64,000 bases of DNA from Pleurotus ostreatus/Saccharomyces cerevisiae fusant (Eukaryota; Opisthokonta): NCBI GenBank assembly GCA_024196135.1, contig JAMQCK010000074.1, positions 1 through 64,000 on the forward strand. The letters run 5' to 3'. The position numbers and the translations under genes are program-made. Shown one piece after another: positions 54,206 through 64,000 of this stretch (positions are counted from its first letter, which is position 1; every line of letters begins with the position of its first letter). The notes under the pieces are model-generated. The model saw only the letters and a list, made by a program, of their open reading frames with translations. It made no database searches and was not told where the DNA came from.

Positions 54206-54964
54206 CGTGAACGCGATATTCGTGGATTGGGTTGCTCAAGAAACGGTCTACGCGCTCGACGACGCGCCCTCAAGGTCGTAGAGAAAGATCAAGCAGGAAG
54301 CGGGAGCAACTTGACAGTTCTTGGGAATGAGTCGTTCCCCCACGATTCCCGTCCCCGTCCCCAGGCTTGGCTTTTGACATTGCCGGGCGCGTTTTCACGC
54401 GCATCGCAGGGCGCACCATAGCGTCCGCAGTGTCTTGTTCATCAGGCTGTCAACATCAGGTGGGCAAGAACTCGAAGAAGAGTGCGATCATGGGACGGAC
54501 TGGCGGCCAATTGGAGGACAAGGGCGAGATAGGCGCGCACCAGGACATGCGTCATCGGAAGGGTTCCTCCGGGTGGGTGGTTGTGGGTCCACCCGTCGCG
54601 TTCAAGCCTGAATCAGAAGAACAGCATCAACTTGAGGCAAACGAGCGCTTCTCAGGTCCACAGTAAAGAGAGGGTTAAGAAATGGATGCGTTGCAAGATA
54701 TAGGTACAGGGGGAGTGGGGCAGGTAAGTACATATCCGGAGGATTCACTACGAGAAAGCGTACGACACAGAGGTATATGGGCGCGGCTCCACACCGCTAC
54801 CGCAAAGAGAGGCATCTGCCTACCCTACGTGCGAGCAGGCGAATGCCCAAGAGAAGACAGCAGCAGTCCCATCAACAGAACTCGAAGCTCGACGAGCCAA
54901 CCTGGGGGACATGCGACAACGATAACTGCTGGTATCTAGGATGGGTTAGTGGTTGTCCTTGAGT
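54206..54964. other. Intergenic stretch without a supported gene
   Basis: About 760 bp lie between the flavin monooxygenase promoter and the GID4 3' end. Open frames up to 99 codons show no motif. No repeats are seen. Confidence 0.4.
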
Positions 54965-56646
54965 TTAATTGGGATGTACTGACGGTTCCGAGTTTTGATG
55001 GTAGTAAAAGCCATTCATCGTCGCCGTCCCAGGTCCCGCGAGCGATGGTGGTCGCCGACTGCTCGATCGGCGACGTACACCTACGCCCATGGATTCTCGA
55101 CGACGGCGCGGACTGGACGGCGACATGGGCGGCGGTTCTGGTTTCCCAGAAGGCAACAGGGACGGGTCAACATCCTCTTCCATGACGTCTTCCGGCATAT
55201 CAGGCATGTGCCCTGCAGACCTGTGCGTCGAGGAGTTGAAGTCCACGCAGACGTAGTAGAAGCCTAAGCGAGGGTCAGGCTACCAGCTCAAGTGACAGAC
55301 ATCAGCACTAGCGGTCCACGCTGTGTTCCACCACATACTCCCCGTCAGGGAATGCTATTCGTGGTTATCGTTTGCCGAGATGGGCGTTTGGACTTGGACG
55401 AACGGTGGTACTGCGCGGTGGTGGAGGGACGGGTGTGGCAAATGACTTCATCGTCACTTACCTGCGAAGCTGGCACCGTTGATGTCCTGCACACGGTGAT
55501 CCGGGACGAGGAACCGTTCCTTCCAGCGCATGAAGATCGCACCGCGGTCACGGTCGGGGAGGGTGTAGCTGGGCTTCTGCAGCTCGTGCTTGACCGCCTT
55601 GAATGCCGGGAACCGCTGCCAGTGCATCATATCGTCCTGCTCGGAAGCGTTCCACTTCCGCGTGAGGAACCCATGTCGGCTGCCAACGATTTCGGCATCG
55701 AAATACGTTGTCAGCTCGGGCCAGTCGTCAGTGAGGCCGCGAATGCTGAGGTAACCACAGAGGAACGAGGCGTCAAAGTCAACGTCCTGCAGCGGAGGGC
55801 GACGTCAATGGGAGGCTCGGCAAAAGCGCAGTTGCCACGCACCATGATCGTGACGTTGACGTCGTACGAATTTCGACCGCTCTTCTGGGTGCCGGTAAAC
55901 GTCGCTCCTGGGTAAAGGCAGTGATGGGCTTGCGGTCGGACTCGCAGATACGTGATGTCAACAAGGGGATCGGACAGGGCGGGGGCGCCGAGCGGGCTGC
56001 GCGGACTGGCGAAGCTGCTCTCGGGCGACAGGGAGGCGTGCGTCGGCGACGGCGTTGGGGTTTTGATCCTGAGCTGCGCGAACTTCTGATGGTGGCGCGG
56101 GGCCTGTGCACCGTCATGACGGTCGTCCTGCGCCAGGGAGCCCGACGCAGGGAAGCCGACTCGAAAGGGCTGGTGGTCACAATCTGAGGACGAGGTGGCA
56201 TCGTAGATGTCTTGCTCGTATTCAGCTTTGGGCTGCACTATCGCCACCGCCTGCGCAGGGGGGAAGACCGGGCTGTCGGGGACGACGTGATGGAGCTGAC
56301 GGCAGTCCTGCGGCTGAGGGAGCTGCGTCTGCTGCGTGCGCGTGTCGCGTGCATGCTCGCGGCAGCGTCCACAAACGGGGGCATCCACACCGGGCGCAGC
56401 GGCGAGAATGGAGGAGGGGTCGCCGCCAAGGGCGCAGTTGCACGATGTGCATGTCTTGACCTGGGCGGGCGGGGCACGGTGGTCGGCCGGTGCATCTGCC
56501 GGTGCCGGAGGGTGGAGGAGGCCGTAGGAGGGCATGTTGCGCGGGGCGTGAAAGAGAAGAGACGAACGGCGGGCAGGAATTTGAGGGAAATATCTCCGGT
56601 CCCCGCTCAAGGGCACGTGCCGAACCTCGTGGACAAAGCTGGGCAA
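54965..56646 (-). CDS. GID4: GID4/Vid24-type substrate receptor of the GID/CTLH ubiquitin ligase
   Basis: Exons 55843-56646, 55462-55786 and 54965-55263 close in phase, giving 475 residues. Starting at the second ATG (56535, MPSYGLLHPPAPAD) would give 438. GID4 recognises Pro/N-degrons and targets gluconeogenic enzymes for degradation. The Vid24 barrel is clear: HCLYPGATFTGTQKSGRNSY, DVDFDASFLCGYLSIRGLTD, TTYFDAEIVGSRHGFLTRKW, HWQRFPAFKAVKHEL, IFMRWKERFLVPDH and INGASFAGFYYVCVDF. The N-terminal half is low-complexity, with a CxxC...CxxC pair (CTSCNCALGG, VCGRCREHA) that may bind zinc, a feature I do not recall from yeast Gid4. An Arg-rich, Ser-rich tail follows the barrel. Intron 2 (55264-55461) is long, at 198 bp. 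Confidence 0.92.
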
Positions 56647-58077
56647 AGTCGAGACGCTTTCTCGTGCGCTCTCCTTCTATACGATGCGGGGGTCTCGAGT
56701 TGCCCTCCAGTGTGGCACGGACTCGCCGAAGGTCTCTGTTATGGGAACGCTGTGGGCGCTTGCCCGTAGACGCCCGATTCCCGCTCCCCTCGACTTATCA
56801 GAGCGCCTCCTTGGGCCCCTTGATCACCATCAAGGTTCTCTGCACAGCAAACTCTTGACTTGCGCCCACAAAATCAGCCCTCGCTGCTCTTCCAGCAACA
56901 AGCGCCTTGGTTATCGATTCTTTGACGCCCACATCTAATCGCCCCGCCCCCGAGCTGTGCCCTCCGCACCTTGTGCCGCCCCCCGCCACCCTCGGGGCCG
57001 ATGCGCCCTGCACGTCGCAGCCGCATCGCCCTCTCCGCTGTCGTCCGGACCGTCCAGACCAAACATCTCACATGTAACGGAGGTCATCGGCCGCTCTAGC
57101 GACCGCTTCCCAGCATCGCAGCAACTCTATGCTACACTCAGTCACGTCGACCGACGTTCTTTCGCCCTCTACGCCCGCCTCGCAGGCAACCGCGGCGGTC
57201 ATGGGTCCCTCTGCGCCTCTGCTGATCTCTGCCCCGGTCTACCTTCGCGTCTAGTGGAGCTACTCGTCACTGACGGGTACCTGCACGTCCAACCCATCGC
57301 CTATCACGTCTCGCGCACGTCCCACGAACCACTCAAATGTGACCTCGGCAACACTTAGATGATACGCCAGCCAGATGCCAATGCACTACGCTGATCAGCA
57401 GGCCGGTAGGTCGCCCCCATGACTCTGCTTCCATACCCTCAATGGCCGTGCCTCTCCTACGAAGACTCCGATGAATCCATGGACGAAGACAGGCGGTCGC
57501 AATGCCCCTACTCGACTGTATGCCGCGCTTTTGGCTAGGCTATGCGCAGGAATCAGCTATGTATGACTTCGAAGTCCTGGGGATGACCCACGCAACGTTT
57601 CTTGTACCTTCACGAAGTCTACTGGTAGTCACCAATTCTCAGGCATCGTGTCACCGTTTCTCACTATCTTCATCTGTCGTGCATCTCAATACAGTGCGGT
57701 TCCCTCACTCGGCCGGTGCCTGCCTTCCCGTCAACTTCCAGCTCGACGTTCGAGCTGTGGGCGTCTATCATAGACAACTCGCACGGTCACGCTGTTCGAC
57801 TTTTTTCCCCCTCACTACTCGCGTTCAACGATATCCAGAGCCAAACGCTGCCGTAAAGGTCATGAATTAAACATCTAAATGATGTAGTAGCTATCAGATA
57901 CGTTGCCTTTTCTATGTCGTGCGTGGTCATTCCACCCTCTACTAGTGGTCCTTCCTTATGCAGTGAATCCCAAGATATGAGCCGTGCCTCCAAATATAAG
58001 CGCGAGCTCCTTCGTGACTGTGCGACCTTGACTGTGCGACCTTCCCGTGCTCAAGCTGAATGTTTTCCTTTTCAAAC
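56647..58077. other. Intergenic stretch with one exon-like segment
   Basis: About 1.4 kb between GID4 and the MFS gene. No gene can be supported. One segment (57695-57856) looks like a terminal exon: it follows a CTCAATACAG acceptor and reads STFELWASIIDNSHGHAVRL up to a stop. I could not build matching upstream exons. Confidence 0.35.
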
Positions 58078-61000
58078 TCAAACCTTCTCCCTCCCCGACT
58101 CCGCCGTCCCCGGTCGAACAGTCGCGTCGTCGCGCACTACACTGCCCTCCCGCGTCTCGCTCCCCTTCGTGTCGGTCGTTTGAAGTGTCTCGTTTGTTCG
58201 TGTCTGGACTTGCTCAACGCCTTCCTTGCTGTCCGGGTCTTCGGCGGTGGTAGGTGCATCACCGCCCTTCTCGACGTCCGCGTCGCCACCGGCGGCCTTT
58301 GCGGTCTGCACCACCGTGCGCTTGAGGGTGTATTTGCGGAGGAAGAGGACTGCACGAGGGTGGAGGTTATATGCGTCCTTTTCATCAACGCAATGGAACA
58401 AGACACTCACCCATGATGAACGCTACGCCGACCATGGGCGTACTTGCGATCCATATCGTGCTGACTCCTCGCGAGAACGCATGAATGACTTGCTGGCGAA
58501 GGACCGGGTCCTAGGGCGCAACATGTCAGTACCGCTGGAATGCAGGACCAGCGCCCGCGCCACGCAAGGTGCGAGCGCACACGCAACACAAGGTATAGAC
58601 GCCCGCGCCACATAATGCGCACACGCTCACGACAACCACGGAGTAAGACATGGAGAAGCGCTCGACTCACAGCGATGTTCTTCAGCTGCCTGACGTCCTC
58701 CGAGTAACCGCCGGGCGAGCCTGCATACGGGTTGTTCGGGATCTTGGACAAGCGGTTGTTGAGCGTCTGCGCGTCGAGTCAGCTACTTGATTTGTCCGTG
58801 CTTAATGATACGACTCACGCTCGTGAAGATGGTCTGCCCAATGGAGACGCCGACTGTGCCACCGATTGTACGAATGAATGCAAAGGCGCCCGTCGAAGTG
58901 GCCATGTCCTTGATGGGCATTGCTGCTTGCTATAGAACGAACGTTAGTCAATGCACTACCCCGAGAGCGGTAGAGCTTGAAGCGTACCAGAGCAATGAGC
59001 GGTGTCTGCCTGAGGATCAGGATATGCGACAAACACCGAGAATGACACGCACCTGGAAGTTCGCACCGAGCCCAAGGGCAGCGATGAGCGGTAGAATCTC
59101 CTTGACAGCACTGACGAGGCGTCAGCTCTCTCTGCATATTTCCGCGACCTCACACACGCACTTGCTCGACTGATCATCCAGCATCGTCATCAAGCCGTAC
59201 CCGAGGCAGAACACCGCGTAGGTAATCATCATGAGCCAGCGGTAGTCGCCCGTCTTGCTCACGATGATCCCGCTCGCGGCGGACATGAGCGCGGCACCCA
59301 GCGAGAAGGGGATCATCCTGCACAGAAGGAGTGTCAGTACGCATAGCCTTATGAGGTCGAACATGGCCGGGAGACGCCTGTCCATGGTCGAGGGACGTCT
59401 GTCCGTGAGAGAACAACGCACCTCACGCCGGCGCCAGTCGCAGAGCTGCCCAGGATCTGATAGTAGAGAGGCAAGTAGTACGCTCCTGAACAGGTTGTCA
59501 GTGAGGTGACAGGTAAAGACTGAGCGTTACGGACCTTCGAAGAACGTGACTGCGTGCAGGAAGCTTGACAACAGGATAAGCCCCGTCGTACGCGTCTATC
59601 GGGGTCGTCAGCGCGTGTTCTGGCACCCACGTCGCAAGCTTAGCAACCCACCTTGAACAACCGTGGCGGAATGATGGGCTCGCGCGACGTAAACCACTCG
59701 TTGATGCCAGCGCAAACCAGTAGACATCCGCCAACCACAAGGAGTGCGATCGTCTTCGCATCATCCCACCTCTTCTCGCTGAAGTTGAAACCTAACAGCA
59801 AGCAGATGACACCGCCGACAATGAGGAAGAGACCAATGAAGTCGAATGCGGCGACGTGCTCGCGGAGGCTGCGTCCTTGGTGCGGGTTCAGATGGAGGAA
59901 GAAGAAAAGGACCGCAATCGCGAAGCCTCCGGTAGGTCTGCAGAGGGATTAAGTATGAGTTACAGGACTTGGCTAGAGATTCGCACAGGTTGATGAAGAA
60001 ACACCTGGATAAAGAGTCGTAAGTATTCGTCGATACCCAAGTTTAGGATGCGCTCACCATCGCCATGATACGTGGTCGGTGAATACCTATGCGGGAGATG
60101 AGAGAAATCGAAGAATACAGCAAGATACTGTGCTCACGCCGCCGAGTAAAGGACCGACGATACTGCGAGGGGGATTAGATAGAGTGGCAACGCACTCGCT
60201 GTTGAGCTCACCTGGCAATACCTGTTCATGAAGTCAGCCTCGCACTCGTAACATGTCTGACTGTGCACGTACCCCATGTCGAACCGATGAGGCCACCGTA
60301 CAGGCCACGCCTGTGGACATACCGGTCAGCTGCCATATTCCTCGAGACATGGGCTAGCACCTACTTTTGGAGGGGAACAATATCGCTGATGGTAATATTG
60401 ACCTGGCGGAGATGAACTAGCCGTAGCCTCTTCGGCGATGACAAACTTACCAGAATCATAATACCTCCGCCGCCGATTCCCTGTACTGCTCTTGCGATGA
60501 TGAGCCAGGTCTAAAGATGGTGATGACTCAGTCGTGCGCGTGAGGCCTGCGAGACGGATGCTATCCGTACCATTGACTGTGCGGCGCCGCATAGCGCAGA
60601 TCCTATCTGTGGGAATTGTGAATGAGAGTCAGAGTTGAGAGGGGAGGGGACTTACCAAGAAGATGAGGATACTGCCGTACAGAATGGGCTTTCTTCCGGT
60701 TAGGTCGGATAGCTTTCCGTAGAGTGGACCAAGGGACGCCGATGCGAGGAGGTATGCGCTATTCAAGGGGTCAGATCTCAGCAAATGGCGTCATGTGGCA
60801 CAAGGCGCGCCTTCCAACCCAGCTGTAGTTGTCCCCTCCCCCAAGCTGCTCGACGATCGTAGGCAAGGCGGTGGCGACAATGGTCTAGGATGGTGTTAGG
60901 CGCGATCGGTGAAGGGGGATGTATGCATACTTGGTCAAGTGCGGCGAGGAATATAGTGAGCATGAACCCTGCGAATACCTGTTCCCCTTCGTTAGTAACT

Positions 61001-61191
61001 GCCGCACACTAGAGCGTACTGGCACGTACGACAGGCAGGTTGTTATGCGGGAGGACGTGTGTCTCGTTAGCGCGCCATGACGCGCCAGGCTTTTCCTTGA
61101 CTTCAGCTGTAGGCGCGTTCTCTGGTCCTTCGTGAGCGACTGTGGCCGCTGACGCCGCTTCCCTCGACTGTGAGAGCTGTTCTGCCGACAT
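58078..61191 (-). CDS. MFS transporter, 14-TM DHA2/multidrug type
   Basis: The start at 61191 gives [20 protein letters not shown] and a charged N-terminus. Then come [20 protein letters not shown] (the DHA2 TM1 motif), [20 protein letters not shown] with TGRKP (motif A), [38 protein letters not shown] (motif typical of 14-TM pumps), [80 protein letters not shown] and [21 protein letters not shown] long hydrophilic tail rich in Thr/Glu ends at 58078. There are more than a dozen introns. Such pumps export drugs or mycotoxin-like metabolites; the cargo is not readable. A close paralogue follows on the same strand. Confidence 0.92.
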
Positions 61192-61678
61192 TGTGCACGA
61201 CGGCGAGGGGGTCTAGCTCTGCAGGAGATGGAGGTAGGAGGACGGATCTCGCTGGCGGCCTCATTATTATTGAAACTTTCCGAGCACAGTCACCAGTGGC
61301 AGGAATAGACGCCGCGGCCGGGCCGGCCTGCTACTGACGTCGCCGCGGCAAGGCGGTAACATGCGACCCACGTGATCGAGTTCAACTCATCCCCTCCCCT
61401 TCCTCGAGGAGCAAGACTATCCGTGCTACCGAGTCGGTAGGAAGTGCGGAAGGAAGGGACATGCGAGACTATACAGAGCCGATGGCTAGCGAACAACGCG
61501 AAGCTGATTGAGCAGACTGATGATCATCAAGAAGTGCGGGTGCTTGGAACGAGTCGTAGTCTTGTCCTACTCTCCCCAGACCCTCCCTTTCCTTCGCTCT
61601 CTGTAGAATTTTGGCTCCTCAGATTCCAAGTATAATAAAGCACGTGTCATGAAGTGAATCTGTTGTTGTGTTACTTAT
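61192..61678. promoter_or_regulatory. Intergenic region between the tandem MFS genes
   Basis: These 487 bp hold the promoter of the 61191 gene and the 3' end of the next. A CGGCCGGGCCGGCC-type GC cluster lies near 61316-61329. No gene is seen. Confidence 0.4.
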
Positions 61679-64000
61679 CTATGTGCTCGCCTTCTCAGCG
61701 GACGGTGAATTAGCTATGGTCGGGGCTTTACTAGCAGGCTGACTCTCGAGGTCACCTTCGGCGCCAGGGCCAACGACTGTCTCTTCCGCCTCGTCCTTCG
61801 CCGCCTGTACGGTGGGTCTCTTGAGCGGATAACTCCGTATGAGTAATACTGTTAGTCATTGCGGCGTGAGCGCTCTTCGCAGGTTATCGATCACGGAGGA
61901 GAAGACGCACCGACGAAGATGACTGCACCGAGAATCGCCGTGTTGACGATCCATATCGTGCTTATAGACTGCACGAAGGCGTGCGTCACGCGTCGACGAA
62001 GCGCTGGATCCTGCATGGGCCACCGTCAGCCTCCGTTTGCCGTGTCTCTCGAGAGGGAATACGCACAGAAATCTGGTGAATCATGGCGATGTTGTCGAGC
62101 CCAGCGCCTGACGCAGGGTCAAAACCAATCCCTTCTACGCCAGAAAGCTTCTTGCGCAGGGTCTGGAGAATATGTCAATAGTGATTCCGTGTTCTGCGGC
62201 CAAGCGTGCGTACGTTCGTCAAGATGGTCTGGCCCACAGACAGGCCCGACGTGGATGAAAGCGTTCTTTTCCGAGTCAGAAATGAGCACGTACTCGAACG
62301 ACAAACTTACCTCATGAAGGTCAATGCACCGGTTGCGGTCGCCATGTCCTTCACAGGCATAGACGCGTGCATCGCAATGAGGTTCGTCTGTGCTGCAATG
62401 TAAGCGCTCGCTTGAACAATCCCTCAAGCACACTCACCTGGAACATTGGCCCACATCCCAGACCAGCAAGTAAGGGGAATACGATCTTCTCAGCCCTGCA
62501 AACTCGTTCAGATTCATTTGTCGAGGACAACATGCGCGCCACTCACGTCGAAGAGTCATCGTCCAGCTTGATCATCAAGCCATATCCGAGACAATAGACC
62601 ACACTGAACGTCCAGATGAAAGGTCGATACTTGCCGATGCGCGAGATCGTCATCCCAGCAGAGAGCGAGGTCACGCAGGCGCCGAGAAGAAATGATAGCG
62701 TCCTGTAGACGCAGCGTCAGGCGCAGGGTCAAATGCTGACGGGCTTACGACCTACCAAAGACCCGACGTCGTAGCCGATGCTCCCATTACTTGGAAGTAT
62801 ACTGGCAGATAGAAAGCAGCTGTGGCGCATCAGCTGTTGTACAGTGAGGGCGGGCGGTGCATTTACATACCTTGCATGTACGTGAATGATACGCTCGAGG
62901 AGCTAGCCATCAAAGCGACAGGTGTCCTTGCCTGCTGTTGTTCAGCGAGGTAACGCGGTGGTGAATAAATTCCGGACGACCTTGAACATGCGCTTTGGGA
63001 TAATGGGGTCCCGTGTCGTGTACACCTCATTGACGCCTCCCGCCACCAGGAGGCAGACGCCGATGACCAAGAGCGAGATCGTCTGCGGCGTCGACCCTAC
63101 AAGCGGCTTCAGGCCTGCACAAGTGCGCGCAGGAACGCATCCACGCACATGATGTCTCGCCGAAGTTCAAGCCAAGTAAGAAGCAGACGATTCCGGCGAT
63201 AATGAGGAAGAGGCCGAGGAAGTCGAAGGTCCGTATATGGTGGCTTAGGGTTTGCCCCTTATGCGGCGCGGTGTGGAGGAAGAAGAATAGGAGGGTGGCA
63301 GCGACGCCGCCGGAGGGGAGATTAATCCAGAAACACCAGCGCCAGGATGAGTGATCCGCGAGAGCCTGAAAGGCTGCCTATCAGCTAATGCCGGAGGTAG
63401 AGGGAGGGCAACTGACCCCGCCAATGACCGGACCGACGAGACTAGAACTCATGTTCAGCATGCAACCACGAAGGGAACGTCGGAGCATACCTGGCCAGCG
63501 TCCATGTACACGCAATCAGCGCACCGTACTTCGCCCGCCTACTCACGTGAGCGGTGTAGCCTGCAGGACCCTGCGTGCCACTTACTTCTCAAGGGGTACA
63601 AGGTCCCCCAAAAGCGTAAAGAACTGGTCCGAGGTCAGCGCCTGGTCGGCCCAGTTCATGTCCGTCTCGTACCATTTGCGTGATGCCTCCTCCGCCCACG
63701 CCCTGAACGGCACGGCTGGCAATGAGCCAATTCTATTGACGAAAAACAAGCGATGTGAGCGAAGACTACCTCATCTTGCAAAATGAGAAATACCATATTT
63801 TGCGCGGCGCCGCATAGTGCGGAGCCAATCTGAGAGCGAGAAATGTCAGCTGGCATTCCAAGGTGCACTGTGCGCTAAGCCGCTCACCAAGAAAAGAAAA
63901 ATGCTGCTGAACAAGATGGGCTTGCGACCCAACAGATCTGACAGCTTGCCGTATAGAGGACCTAAAGCAGCAGACCCCAACAGGTATGCACTGCAGCGGG
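61679..64000 (-). CDS. MFS transporter, 14-TM DHA2 type, tandem paralogue (5' end outside window)
   Basis: This reads like the preceding transporter in the same order: [20 protein letters not shown] (motif A region at the right edge), [60 protein letters not shown] with [51 protein letters not shown] and [13 protein letters not shown]. The stop at 61679-61681 ends a tail SPSAEKAST. The N-terminus with TM1 lies beyond base 64000. Shared intron positions and strand suggest a tandem duplication, though the two have diverged clearly. No break is seen in the part present. Confidence 0.88.

Overview
The window is a gene-dense stretch of nuclear DNA from a filamentous basidiomycete, most likely an Agaricomycete. 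The evidence is high GC content, genes of about 2 kb on both strands, and many introns of 45-75 bp with GTRNGY donors, CTRAC-type branch sites and YAG acceptors. The protein set is also typical: WD40 and MYND proteins, a secreted intradiol-type dioxygenase, DHA-type MFS pumps and Hsp9/12. I chose exons by requiring the reading phase to close across every intron and by recognisable family motifs. Family names rest on remembered motifs, because no search was run.

Region 1-14.2 kb: partial UTP21 (-), a WDR53-like WD40 gene (+), a small Tim17-like membrane protein (-), a 1617-residue double-RING protein (+) and the SRP receptor beta subunit (-). This part is unusual: several introns, one promoter and parts of the RING coding sequence consist of minisatellites. 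Region 14.6-26 kb: a phytanoyl-CoA dioxygenase-like gene with an in-frame amber codon before a coherent 38-codon tail, an aldo/keto reductase, a 533-bp MITE-like element, a beta-carbonic anhydrase with two potential starts, and RPL7 (uL30) with an intronic box C/D snoRNA candidate. Two related single-pass membrane proteins with Cys-rich ectodomains lie at each end of this stretch.

Region 26-48.3 kb: an inositol polyphosphate 5-phosphatase, a DHA1-like MFS transporter, glia maturation factor, PIG-M/Gpi14, SAR1, the OTU1 deubiquitinase, a MYND protein, a secreted intradiol dioxygenase, Hsp9/12, a coiled-coil protein, a CHMP7-like ESCRT-III protein and a monothiol glutaredoxin. Region 48.3-64 kb: casein kinase I, a second MITE-like element (605 bp, 6-bp target duplication), a Baeyer-Villiger-type flavin monooxygenase, GID4 (substrate receptor of the GID/CTLH E3 ligase) and two tandem 14-TM MFS transporters, the last cut by the window edge.

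There is no gene cluster with one shared pathway. Housekeeping themes recur: ER and membrane traffic (SRPRB, SAR1, PIG-M, CHMP7, CK1, 5-phosphatase), ubiquitin (double-RING protein, OTU1, GID4) and ribosome biogenesis (UTP21, RPL7, snoRNA). The most interesting signals are the snoRNA in the RPL7 intron, the amber-interrupted dioxygenase, the minisatellite introns, the double-RING protein and the two transposon-like elements.
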